The position numbers were made by a program, and so were the translations under genes. From Rhodovulum steppense (lineage in GTDB: Bacteria > Pseudomonadota > Alphaproteobacteria > Rhodobacterales > Rhodobacteraceae): a stretch of DNA of 64,000 nt. Below, in pieces: positions 39,170-48,124 of the stretch. The stretch covers positions 62,001 through 126,000 of the forward strand of contig NZ_SLVM01000001.1 of NCBI RefSeq assembly GCF_004339675.1, in the 5' to 3' direction. How positions within the stretch are numbered: position 1 is the first letter of the stretch; the number at the start of each line of letters is the position of its first letter. Under the pieces are notes generated by a model. The model saw nothing but the letters and a program-made list of their open reading frames with translations. It searched no databases and had not been told where the DNA came from.

Positions 39170-40179
39170 CCCGCCTCTCCGTATTCCTTCAATGCCCCGT
39201 CCAGCAGCACCGCCTGCCGCGTCTCGGCCACGTCATGGACGCGCACAATCTGCACCCCCTGCGCGATCCCGGCCAGCGCCACGGCAATCGAGCCCGGCCC
39301 GCGCCGATCGGCCCGCTCTGCCCCGCCCAGCGCGCCGATGAACCGCTTGCGCGAGGCCCCCAGCAGGATCGGACAGCCCAGCCCGTGGAACAGGCTCAGG
39401 CCGCGGATCAGCGCCAGGTTATGCGCCACCGTCTTGCCGAAGCCGATGCCCGGATCGACCATGATCCGCGCGCGCGGAATGCCCGCCGCCTCGGCCGCGG
39501 CGATGCGGGCGGCAAGGAAATCGTAGACGTCCAGCAGCACGTCATCATAGCGGGGATCGTCCTGCATCGTCGCGGGGTCGCCCTGCGCATGCATCAGGCA
39601 CACCGGCACCCCGGCCTGCGCCACGACCCCCGCCAGCGCGGGATCAAACCCCAGCGCGGCCACGTCATTCACCATGTCGGCCCCTGCGGCCAGCGCCGCC
39701 CGGGCGACCGCGGCCTTGCGCGTGTCGATGGAGACGGGCGTTGCCACCCCCGCCGCGCGCAGCGCCGCGATCACCGGGGCGGTGCGGGCGATCTCGTCGG
39801 CCTCGGGCACCGCGGCCGATCCGGGCCGGGTCGACTCGCCGCCAATGTCCAGAATGTCGGCCCCGGCCGCCAGCGCCCGCCCCTGCGCCAGCGCGGCCTG
39901 CGGATCGGCAAAGCGGCCGCCATCGGAAAAGCTGTCGGGCGTGACGTTCAGGATGCCCATGATCCGCGGCCGATCAAGGCTCAGCCCGGCCAGCGCGGGG
40001 CGCGGGGCGGTCAGCGTGGCGCGCACCTCCTCGGGCAGGTCGGCGGCGCGCAGCAGCCGGGGGGGGGCGTCGCGGCGCAGTTCCTCGGCCTGAACGAACC
40101 ACGCCCAGCCGCCCGCCAGCGGCAAGGCATCGTCCGGCCGCGCGGCATCGGTCTGCACGAGGGGGCGGTAATAGCGCAT
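39166..40179 (-). CDS. folP: Dihydropteroate synthase with N-terminal extension
   Basis: A 337-residue enzyme joining p-aminobenzoate to dihydropterin pyrophosphate. The motifs are [42 protein letters not shown] (usually LMHMQG), DPGIGFGKT and GASRKRFIG. About 70 residues precede the first motif ([16 protein letters not shown]...); this extension, with GGWAWF, is usual in Rhodobacterales but absent from most bacterial FolP. It is the sulfonamide target. It overlaps glmM by 4 bases and follows folB by 39 bases. Confidence 0.95.
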   Translation of the reverse strand: MRYYRPLVQTDAARPDDALPLAGGWAWFVQAEELRRDAPPRLLRAADLPEEVRATLTAPRPALAGLSLDRPRIMGILNVTPDSFSDGGRFADPQAALAQGRALAAGADILDIGGESTRPGSAAVPEADEIARTAPVIAALRAAGVATPVSIDTRKAAVARAALAAGADMVNDVAALGFDPALAGVVAQAGVPVCLMHAQGDPATMQDDPRYDDVLLDVYDFLAARIAAAEAAGIPRARIMVDPGIGFGKTVAHNLALIRGLSLFHGLGCPILLGASRKRFIGALGGAERADRRGPGSIAVALAGIAQGVQIVRVHDVAETRQAVLLDGALKEYGEAG

Positions 40180-40218
40180 GCAGGGTGAATGGGTGACGCG
40201 CCCCGTTTTGGCAAGCCC

Positions 40219-41169
40219 TCAGAGCGCACCCAACAGCGCGCCGGGCGCGACCGCCGTGACATCCAGCGCGCCGCTTGGCGCGACCTCGCCCATGCCCACC
40301 ACGAGAACCCGCGCCGCATCCAGCAGATGGGCCAGCCACAGCGCCAGTGCGACCGCATCGCGGGGGCTGGCCGAGGGATGCTCGACCGTATCCAGCACGA
40401 TCTTGGACGGCGCCCAGACGGTGAACTCGCGATGCTTCATCGCCCAGTCGATCTCGGTCCGGCTGCCGCGCACCACGCAGCGCGGATCGCGGCCCGCCAG
40501 CACCCAGGCATTCTGTTCGATGGCCAGCAGGTCGATCCGCCGCTGGGCGGGCGCGATGGCCGAGCGCGGCGCGGGCGTGTCGGCCGCGCCCACGCACAGC
40601 ACCACCGGATGCGCCCCCGCCCCCATCCGGTCCAGCCAGTGCGGCAGCGCCGGATCGGCGATGGCCGCGTTCGACAGGAAGACCACCAGCGGATGATGCA
40701 GCGCCTCCTGTTCGGGATCGGCCGGCTGCACAAGCCGCGGCGCATCGGGGCGGCGGTCGCGCACGATCTCGACGCCCAGCGCGCCGGGCCCGCGATCCAG
40801 CTTTTCCACCCGCACGAAGGCGCGCATCGCCTGCGGTTCGGCCAGGATGCGCTCGGCGATGCGTTCGGCCAGCGTCTCCAGCAGGTTCAGCCGTTCGCAG
40901 GACAATTCGGCGGCAATCGCCTCGGCGATGGTGTCATAGGACAGCACCCGGTCGACATCATCCTCCAGCGGCGCGGGATGGGGCCGCACCTCGACCACCA
41001 CGTTGAACCGCACGCGCTGGGTGGTGCCGCGCTCGGGCTGGAAGGCACCGATCTCGACCTCGACCACATGATCGCGCAGCGAGATGCGGTCGCGCATCGG
41101 CCGCGCGGGATCCAGCGCCGCCGCCCGTTCGGACGGGTGGGCAAAGGCAAGGCGGATATCGTCGCTCAT
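40219..41169 (-). CDS. folB: Dihydroneopterin aldolase fused to an unknown C-terminal domain
   Basis: A 316-residue protein, far longer than stand-alone FolB (about 120). Residues about 25-135 are a FolB fold (RISLRDHVVEVEIGAFQPER, then RVRFNVVVEV, then RVLSYDTIAEAI, then NLLETLAERIAERIL, then RVEKLD), covering the catalytic tyrosine and lysine region. Residues about 145-316 form a second alpha/beta domain (VVFLSNAAI, VVLCVGAAD, EIDWAMKHREFTVWAPSKIVLDT, VLVVGMGEVAPSG) that I cannot name. The lack of a stop or a second start between the parts shows a true fusion. Gene order folB-folP-glmM supports the folate role. Confidence 0.83.
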   Translation of the reverse strand: MSDDIRLAFAHPSERAAALDPARPMRDRISLRDHVVEVEIGAFQPERGTTQRVRFNVVVEVRPHPAPLEDDVDRVLSYDTIAEAIAAELSCERLNLLETLAERIAERILAEPQAMRAFVRVEKLDRGPGALGVEIVRDRRPDAPRLVQPADPEQEALHHPLVVFLSNAAIADPALPHWLDRMGAGAHPVVLCVGAADTPAPRSAIAPAQRRIDLLAIEQNAWVLAGRDPRCVVRGSRTEIDWAMKHREFTVWAPSKIVLDTVEHPSASPRDAVALALWLAHLLDAARVLVVGMGEVAPSGALDVTAVAPGALLGAL

Positions 41170-41281
41170 GGGGCCTCCGGGCAGCTCCTGTGGCCCCTGA
41201 TACGCCGGATCGGCCGCCGGGGACAGCCCCGGCGCGGCAGGGCAGGACCCGCAAGCGACCGCGCAGGGCCGCCATGGCGTC

Positions 41282-41968
41282 TCAGTTCTGCGCCACCTGC
41301 GCCCCGGGCTGGCGATAGAAATGATGCACCCCGATCGTGGCGGTGCGCGGAAACACGTTGGCCCAGCGCGGCTGGACCGCCTTGGTATGGTAATGTGTCG
41401 CCCCGCTGGTCAGCGCGCGCGGCGCGCCATCCAGCATGACCCGGGCGATCTTGCCCATCCGCTGATAGGCGGCGGGCTCGCGGATCACCTCGGCGCGCCC
41501 GTCGCAGGTATAGCTGAACTGGCACTGGTAGCGCTTGCCCGTGCCCTGGCGGATCACACCGCAGACCGAGTCCGGATAGGCGGGCGAGGCGACGCGGTTC
41601 AGGATCACCTCGGCCACCGCGAACTGGCCCGCGACGCTTTCACCGCGCGCCTCGAAATACAGCGCCTCGGTCAGGCATTGCCATTCATCGCCGCCACGGG
41701 CCGCGGGCTGGGCCGCCAGCCAGGCCGCATCGTAGCGGGGCACGCCCCCGCTCCGGCGATCGGCCTTGCGCGTCGTCAGCCGCTTGATCCGGCGGTCGTC
41801 CACCGCCTTCAGCGCGCGCCGCTCGACGCCCAGCAGACGGGCCATGTTCTCGCCCATCATCGCCGTCGGATCGTTCGATTGCGACGCGGTCATCTCGGCC
41901 TCGGCAACCCCGGCAGAAAACACAAGTGCGGCCGCAAGACCTGCGGCCCGGACAGTTACGATACTCAT
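41282..41968 (-). CDS. Secreted cell-wall hydrolase (SleB-like)
   Basis: A 228-residue exported protein with a signal peptide (AAGLAAALVFSAGVAEA). The hydrolase_2 (SleB-type) domain starts at about residue 120: ECLTEALYFEARGESVAGQFAVAEVILNRV contains the catalytic Glu, followed by QCQFSYTCDGR and a C-terminal GATHYHTKAVQPRWA. It probably cleaves peptidoglycan glycan strands. The start at 41966-41968 has GGGGGAAG upstream. It lies downstream of ppdK on the same strand, a linkage I recall in this order. Confidence 0.87.
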   Translation of the reverse strand: MSIVTVRAAGLAAALVFSAGVAEAEMTASQSNDPTAMMGENMARLLGVERRALKAVDDRRIKRLTTRKADRRSGGVPRYDAAWLAAQPAARGGDEWQCLTEALYFEARGESVAGQFAVAEVILNRVASPAYPDSVCGVIRQGTGKRYQCQFSYTCDGRAEVIREPAAYQRMGKIARVMLDGAPRALTSGATHYHTKAVQPRWANVFPRTATIGVHHFYRQPGAQVAQN

Positions 41969-42114
41969 TCTTCCCCCAACCCGGCGCGGACCCTGCGGCC
42001 CACGACCGAAACTGTTAACGCGAAAGCGCCACAAAATCCAACCGCCCCCCAGGACACGGCGGATTGCCGCTCACGAAATATCAACGGTTTAGACGATGCA
42101 GCTCATGCGTCACA

Positions 42115-44703
42115 TCAGGAGCGAAAGGCAAGGGGCTGTCCATCCGGACCCGCCCGGTCGGCATGAACCTGCTCACCAAGCGCCAGTTGCGCCGCCGCAA
42201 GACGGGCCACGGGCACCCGGAACGGCGAGCAGGAAACGTAATCGAACCCCGCCGCGCGGCAGAAGGCGATGGATTCGGCATTGCCGCCATGCTCGCCACA
42301 GATCGACAGCGTGACCCCGGGCCGGGCCTCCCGGCCGCGCTCGGCCCCGATCCGCAAAAGCTCGCCCACCCCCTCGGCATCGAGGATATGGAACGGATCC
42401 TCGGCAAAGACCCCCTGCTTGACATAGGACCCCATGAACCGCCCCGCATCGTCGCGCGACAGCCCATAGGTCATCTGCGTCAGGTCGTTCGTGCCGAAGC
42501 TGAGAAAGGCCGCATGCTGCACGATATCGCCCGCGCGCAGCGCCGCGCGCGGCGTCTCGACCATGACACCCAGCCGATAGTCGAAATCCACCCCCCGCTC
42601 GGTGCGCACGGCGGCGGCCAGCGAATCGATCCGGGTCTTGACCAGTTCGACCTCGCGCATCGCCGAGACCAGCGGGATCATGATCTCGGGCACCACCGGA
42701 TCGCCCTGGCGGCTGGCCTCGATCGTGGCCTCGAAGATCGCGCGCGCCTGCATGTCGTAGATCTCGGGAATGGTGATCCCCAGCCGCACCCCGCGCATCC
42801 CCAGCATCGGGTTGAACTCGCTCAGCGCCTGCACCCGGCGCTGCACGTCCGACACCGGCATCCCCAGCGCCTCGGCCAGATCGCGCACGCCCTCGCGCGA
42901 TTGCGGCAGGAATTCGTGCAGCGGCGGGTCGAACAGCCGGATGCAGACCGGCAGCCCCTGCATGATCTCGAACAGCCGCTTGAAATCGGCCCGCTGCATC
43001 GGCAACAGCCGCGCCAGCACCGAGGCGCGGTCCTGCGCCCGGTCGGCAAAGATCATCTCGTGCATCACCGTCAGCCGGTCGGCCTCGAAAAACATGTGCT
43101 CCGTGCGGCACAGCCCGATCCCCTCGGCACCGAAGCGGCGCGCGGTCTGGGCGTCGGCGGGCGTGTCGGCATTGGCCCGCACCCCGATATCGCAGGCCGC
43201 CTCGGCCCAGCCCATCAGCGCCTGGAACGCGTCGTCCAGCGCCGGTTCCAGCATCTTGACCGGCCCCAGCAACACCTGCCCGCTGGTGCCGTCCAGCGTG
43301 ACGATATCGCCCTCGTGCAGCTTGTGACCGCCCGCGGTAATCAGCACCCCGTCGCGCCGGTTCAGCCGCATGTCCGAGATGCCGACCACGCAGGGCACGC
43401 CCAGCCCGCGGGCGATCACCGCCGCATGGCTGGTCATGCCGCCCCGTTCGGTCATCACGCCCGCGGCGGCATGCATGCCGCGGATGTCCTCGGGCGTGGT
43501 CTCGCGGCGCACCAGGATGCAGGGCTCGCCGCGCGCCGCGCTGGCCTGTGCCGCGGCCGAGCCGAACACCAGCCGCCCCGTCGCCGCGCCCGGACTGGCC
43601 GCGATGCCATGCGCGATCACATGGCGCGGCCCGGTCGGATCGACCTGGCTGTGCAGCAATTCGCTGACCGCGCGCGGCTCGATCCGGCACAACGCCTCTT
43701 CGCGCGGGATGATCCCCTCATCGGCCAGCATCACCGCCATGCGCACCGCCCCGCGCGCACTGCGCGGCACCCGCAGCGCGTCCAGCACCCACAGCCGACC
43801 GGCCTCGATGGTGAAGTCGATGCGCATTTCCTCGCGCAGGTTCAGCCGGCAGGTGTCGCCATAGCGGCGCAGCCGGGCGACCAGGTCGGGGCAGCGGTCC
43901 TCCAGCGCCGCGCCGCGCGGATCGCGGGTCAGGAACAACGCCCCCTCGCGCGCCGAGATCGCATCGCGGCCTTGGCTCTGGGACAGGTAGCGGCCCACGA
44001 TCCGGCGCTGGCCCGTCACGCTGTCGACGAACTGGATCACGCCCGAGCCGCTTTCGCCCGGCCCCACGCCCAGCACCATCGCCTGCACGAGCATGCCCAG
44101 CCCGGCCTCGGCCGGCGCCCCCTTGGCCTGGCGCAGCAACCGCGCGGTCGTGCCCTCCCAGGCCCGCGCCATCGAGCGCAGCACCTCCAGCAATTGCCGC
44201 CCCGGATCCTGCGGAAAGGGGTCGTCGGTCTCCTCGGCATAGGCGTCGAGTGCGGCGCGCAGCGCGTCCCTCGACGGGGCCTCGGGCTCGAACATGTCGG
44301 GGTCCAGCCGCGCCACATGCACCGCATAGGCCTGGATGAAGCGCAGGTAGAGCGCATTCGCCGCCGTCTCGCCATGCGTCGCGCACAGCGCCGCATGGCG
44401 GCTGTCATTCATGCCGATATTCAGGATCGAGGCCGGCCCGCCCCAGTCCTGGTTCTCGGAACTCGGCCGGACCGAGACCAGCGGCGCGGCGCCGAAGACC
44501 GACATCAGCGCGGCGACATCGGGCAGCGTGCCCTGTGCGATCCGGCGCACCGCATCGAAGGACAGCGCCACCGTGCGCGGCAACGGCAGGTCCATCCGCA
44601 CCAGTCGCTGCAGGCATTTCGCGCGCGCACCATGGCGGTCCGCGGCGATGTCGGCCTGCGGCGTTATCTCGGTAAACTCAATGTTCTCCGCGCCTTTCTG
44701 CAC
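42115..44703 (-). CDS. ppdK: Pyruvate phosphate dikinase-like PEP-utilising enzyme with divergent N-terminus
   Basis: An 862-residue protein. The swivelling domain is intact, with the phosphohistidine in TERGGMTSHAAVIARGLG, and the pyruvate/PEP domain has LCRTEHMFF, SFGTNDLTQMTYGLSRDD and the catalytic CGEHGG. The ATP-grasp domain is diverged: the usual GGKGANLAEM start is missing, and SGARASMPGMMDT is replaced by PSSENQDWGGPAS after the VSVR motif. So interconversion of PEP and pyruvate is likely, but the nucleotide step may differ. The start is GTG at 44701-44703 with AAGGA upstream. It follows glyS, probably in one operon. Confidence 0.85.
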   Translation of the reverse strand: MQKGAENIEFTEITPQADIAADRHGARAKCLQRLVRMDLPLPRTVALSFDAVRRIAQGTLPDVAALMSVFGAAPLVSVRPSSENQDWGGPASILNIGMNDSRHAALCATHGETAANALYLRFIQAYAVHVARLDPDMFEPEAPSRDALRAALDAYAEETDDPFPQDPGRQLLEVLRSMARAWEGTTARLLRQAKGAPAEAGLGMLVQAMVLGVGPGESGSGVIQFVDSVTGQRRIVGRYLSQSQGRDAISAREGALFLTRDPRGAALEDRCPDLVARLRRYGDTCRLNLREEMRIDFTIEAGRLWVLDALRVPRSARGAVRMAVMLADEGIIPREEALCRIEPRAVSELLHSQVDPTGPRHVIAHGIAASPGAATGRLVFGSAAAQASAARGEPCILVRRETTPEDIRGMHAAAGVMTERGGMTSHAAVIARGLGVPCVVGISDMRLNRRDGVLITAGGHKLHEGDIVTLDGTSGQVLLGPVKMLEPALDDAFQALMGWAEAACDIGVRANADTPADAQTARRFGAEGIGLCRTEHMFFEADRLTVMHEMIFADRAQDRASVLARLLPMQRADFKRLFEIMQGLPVCIRLFDPPLHEFLPQSREGVRDLAEALGMPVSDVQRRVQALSEFNPMLGMRGVRLGITIPEIYDMQARAIFEATIEASRQGDPVVPEIMIPLVSAMREVELVKTRIDSLAAAVRTERGVDFDYRLGVMVETPRAALRAGDIVQHAAFLSFGTNDLTQMTYGLSRDDAGRFMGSYVKQGVFAEDPFHILDAEGVGELLRIGAERGREARPGVTLSICGEHGGNAESIAFCRAAGFDYVSCSPFRVPVARLAAAQLALGEQVHADRAGPDGQPLAFRS

Positions 44704-44773
44704 CGCAGCGTCCTTTCGGTTCCCCGCAGAATACGCCCATCCCCGCGGCTGGCAAGCGAAGCTTGAGGAAACG

Positions 44774-46990
44774 CTACGCCCCCTCGATCCGGGTCAGGTC
44801 GGCCACCGCCCGACAGGTGGCGCGGATGCGGTGCAGCAGGTTCAGCCGGTTGCGGCGCAGGATCGGGTTGTCCGCGTTGATCTGCACCGCCTCGAAGAAC
44901 GCGTCGATCGGCCCGCGCAGCGCGGCCATCGCGGCCATGGCGGCGGCGAAATCCTCTTGCTGCATCGCAGGACCGATCGCGGCCTCGGCGGCGTCGAGCG
45001 CGGCAAACAGCGCCGTCTCGGCCGGATCCTCGGCGAATTTCGGATCGGCGCCGAAACTGTATTCCACCCCGTCCTTCGCCTCGGCCTGCGTCAGGATATT
45101 GTTCGCCCGCCGGAACCCCTGGACAAGGTTCTCGCCATCCTCGGTCCCGAGGACGTCGTTCAGCGCCTCGGCCCGGCGGACCAGAAGCGTCAGGTCGTCG
45201 GAGTTCGGCATGGCGAGGCAGGCGTCGATGACGTCATGGCGGATGCCCTGCTCGCGCAGGTGGACCTTGAGGCGGTCGTGGAGGAAGGAGAGGAGGTCTT
45301 TGGCTTTTGACCCAATTAGTCCGCGTGCGTCGTCCTCCATGAGACGATTCCGGAGATCCACGCCCTTTTTCGACCAATCGTCGCTTAGGAAACTCGTGAG
45401 TGGAAAAACTATCTCATCTTGGAGACTGCCCGGAACCTTACGCTCCGAGAGCAAGGTCACATATTTCGCCACAAGTTGCTCAAACAATAGGTCTTTGAGC
45501 GAAATACGAGAGCCGTTCCCAAGCAACACTCTTGTTACCCCCAGCGCCGCCCGGCGCAGCGCAAAGGGATCCTTCGACCCGGTGGGCTTCTCGTCGATGG
45601 CCCAGAACCCGGTCAGCGTGTCGATCTTGTCGGCCAGAGCCACGGCCACCGAGACCGGCTCGGTCGGCACGGCGTCGGACGGGCCCAGCGGCTTGTAATG
45701 CATCTCGCAGGCCGCGGCGATCTGGGGGGGCAGGCCCGCTGCCTCGGCGTAATACCGGCCCATGATGCCCTGCAATTCGGGAAACTCGCCCACCATCGCC
45801 GATTGCAGGTCCAGCTTGGCAACCCGCGCCGCCTGTGCCGCCTGATCCGCATCCGCGCCGACCAGCGGCGCGATCTCGCGCGCCAGCGCCTCGATCCGGG
45901 CGATGCGGTCGGCCTGGCTGCCCAGCTTGCCGTGGAACGTCACCTGTTCCAGCCCCGCGCGCCAGTCCGCCATACCCGCGCGCGCCACGGCCAGGTCATT
46001 GCCCCAGAAGAACGCCGCATCCGACAGCCGCGCGGCCAGCACTTTTCCGTTTCCATGCAGGATGGTTTCGCCATTATCGGGCGTTTCGCGGTTCGCAACT
46101 GTCACAAATCGAACAATCCGGCCCGTTCCGGGGTCGCGCACCGAAAAGAACTTCTGATGCTCCTTCATCGAGGTCTGCAACACCTCGGGCGGCAGGCTCA
46201 GGAAGTCCTCGCGGATCGCGCCCATCAGCACCACGGGCCATTCCACCAGCCCCGCGACCTCGGCCAGCAAGCCACGATCCTCCACCAGTTCCAGCCCCTG
46301 GGCAAAGGCGGCATTGGTGGCCTCGTGCCAGATATGCGCGGCGCGCTCGTCCTGATCCAGCATCACGAAGGCGCGTTTCAGTTTTGCCTGGTAATCCTCG
46401 ACACCGCTCACCCGGAACGGCGCGGGCGCCATGAACCGGTGGCCGCGGGTGACATCGCCCGCGCGGATGCCGTCCACCTCCAGCGGCACGATCTCGGCGC
46501 CCGCCTCGTCGCTCAGAAGGCACAGGATCGACTGCAAGGGCCGCACCCAGCGCAAGCTGCCCGCGCCCCAGCGCATCGACTTGGGCCAGGGGAAATTGCG
46601 GATCGTCGCCTCCAGCACCTCGGCCACTATGTCCGCGGCGGGGCGGCCGGGTTTTTCAAGGATCGCGATCCAGACCTGCCCCTTCTTGTCGTCGCGCGCC
46701 TGCAACTGATCCTTCGTCAGCCCGGTCGAGCGCAGGAACCCCTCCAGCGCCTGCTCGGGCGCATCGACCCGCGGACCCTTCCGTTCCTCGCGCAGATCGG
46801 GGCTGCGGCCCGTCAGCCCCTCGACCGCCAGCACCAGACGGCGCGGCGTCGACCAGGCGCGGGCGGCGGCATAGGTCAGCCCCGCCTCGACCAGCCCGTC
46901 GGTCACGCGCCTTTTCAGCGCCTCGCGCGCATCAGCCTGCATGCGCGCGGGAATTTCCTCGGAAAACAGTTCGATCAGAAGATCGGGCAT
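44774..46990 (-). CDS. glyS: Glycyl-tRNA synthetase beta subunit
   Basis: A 738-residue GlyS of normal length, starting MPDLLIELFSEEIPARMQ. Family blocks include KSMRWG, EHQKFFSV, LADKIDTLTGFW and the C-terminal anticodon-binding part ending QINADNPILRRNRLNLLHRI. Bases about 45301-45540 (around residues 485-565) are strikingly AT-richer with unusual codons while keeping the frame. It is 9 bases downstream of glyQ. With GlyQ it forms the alpha2-beta2 enzyme charging tRNA-Gly. Confidence 0.96.
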   Translation of the reverse strand: MPDLLIELFSEEIPARMQADAREALKRRVTDGLVEAGLTYAAARAWSTPRRLVLAVEGLTGRSPDLREERKGPRVDAPEQALEGFLRSTGLTKDQLQARDDKKGQVWIAILEKPGRPAADIVAEVLEATIRNFPWPKSMRWGAGSLRWVRPLQSILCLLSDEAGAEIVPLEVDGIRAGDVTRGHRFMAPAPFRVSGVEDYQAKLKRAFVMLDQDERAAHIWHEATNAAFAQGLELVEDRGLLAEVAGLVEWPVVLMGAIREDFLSLPPEVLQTSMKEHQKFFSVRDPGTGRIVRFVTVANRETPDNGETILHGNGKVLAARLSDAAFFWGNDLAVARAGMADWRAGLEQVTFHGKLGSQADRIARIEALAREIAPLVGADADQAAQAARVAKLDLQSAMVGEFPELQGIMGRYYAEAAGLPPQIAAACEMHYKPLGPSDAVPTEPVSVAVALADKIDTLTGFWAIDEKPTGSKDPFALRRAALGVTRVLLGNGSRISLKDLLFEQLVAKYVTLLSERKVPGSLQDEIVFPLTSFLSDDWSKKGVDLRNRLMEDDARGLIGSKAKDLLSFLHDRLKVHLREQGIRHDVIDACLAMPNSDDLTLLVRRAEALNDVLGTEDGENLVQGFRRANNILTQAEAKDGVEYSFGADPKFAEDPAETALFAALDAAEAAIGPAMQQEDFAAAMAAMAALRGPIDAFFEAVQINADNPILRRNRLNLLHRIRATCRAVADLTRIEGA

Positions 46991-46999
46991 GGGCTGTCC

Positions 47000-47944
47000 C
47001 TATTCGGCCGCGGCCGACGCGTCGCCCGTCCAGCCGCCTGCATTGGTCTCGACAAAGGCATCGGCGCAGCGTTTCGCCAGCGCGCGCACCCGCCCGATAT
47101 AGGCCTGCCGCTCGGTCACCGAGATCACGCCGCGCGCGTCCAGCAGGTTGAAGAAATGGCTGGCCTTGATGCACTGGTCATAGGCCGGATGCACCATGAT
47201 GATGCGCTTGCCCGACCGCGGATCCACCTGCGGATGGTCCAGGATGCGGACGCATTCCGCCTCGGCCGCCTCGAAGAAGTGCAGGAGCTTGCCGGTATCG
47301 GCCACGTCGAAATTCCAGCGCGAATATTCCTCTTCGGTCTGGCGGAACACGTCGCCGTATTTCAACGGGATCGGCGCGTCGGGGTCGTTGAAGGGCATGT
47401 CCATCACATGGTCGATGCCCAGCACATACATCGCCAGCCGTTCCAGCCCGTAGGTCAGTTCGCCCGAGACCGGGCGGCAATCATGCCCGCCGACCTGCTG
47501 GAAATAGGTGAACTGGCTGACCTCCATCCCGTCGCACCAGACCTCCCAGCCCAGGCCCCAGGCGCCCAGCGTCGGGCTTTCCCAGTCGTCCTCGACAAAC
47601 CGGATATCGTGGTAGTCGAAGTCGATCCCGATGGCGGCCAGCGAGCCGAGATAAAGCTCTTGCAGATCGGGGGGCGAGGGTTTGATAAGCACCTGATATT
47701 GATAGTAATGCTGCAACCGGTTCGGGTTCTCGCCATAGCGCCCGTCGGTCGGCCGGCGCGAGGGCTGGACATAGGCCGCGGCCCAGGGGCGGCTGCCCAG
47801 CGCGCGCAGCGTGGTGGCCGGGTGAAACGTGCCCGCGCCCACCTCCATGTCATAGGGTTGCAGGATGGCGCAGCCCTTGGCCGCCCAGTAATCCTGAAGC
47901 CGCAGGATGATCTCCTGGAAACTGCGCGGTTTGCCGTCGCTCAT
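47000..47944 (-). CDS. glyQ: Glycyl-tRNA synthetase alpha subunit
   Basis: A 314-residue GlyQ carrying the class II catalytic core: [35 protein letters not shown] at the N-terminus and [25 protein letters not shown] as motif 2. The start at 47942-47944 ([11 protein letters not shown]) matches the family; the frame is open 13 codons further. It is the first gene of glyQ-glyS-ppdK on the minus strand and diverges from the protease-like gene. Confidence 0.96.
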   Translation of the reverse strand: MSDGKPRSFQEIILRLQDYWAAKGCAILQPYDMEVGAGTFHPATTLRALGSRPWAAAYVQPSRRPTDGRYGENPNRLQHYYQYQVLIKPSPPDLQELYLGSLAAIGIDFDYHDIRFVEDDWESPTLGAWGLGWEVWCDGMEVSQFTYFQQVGGHDCRPVSGELTYGLERLAMYVLGIDHVMDMPFNDPDAPIPLKYGDVFRQTEEEYSRWNFDVADTGKLLHFFEAAEAECVRILDHPQVDPRSGKRIIMVHPAYDQCIKASHFFNLLDARGVISVTERQAYIGRVRALAKRCADAFVETNAGGWTGDASAAAE

Positions 47945-48124
47945 GGCGCATGGGCCCCTTTGCCGGTGAAGACGGGGCCTCAATAGGCAACAGGTGCAAC
48001 AGGGTCAATCGAACCTGCGCGCCTGACAGAGGTTTGTCGTGCATCGCCCGGCCGCTTTGCTACGGTCCCCGGGTGATTCGCACACGGGGGTGTGGCCGTG
48101 GGACTGATGGAGTTTCCGGGACTT

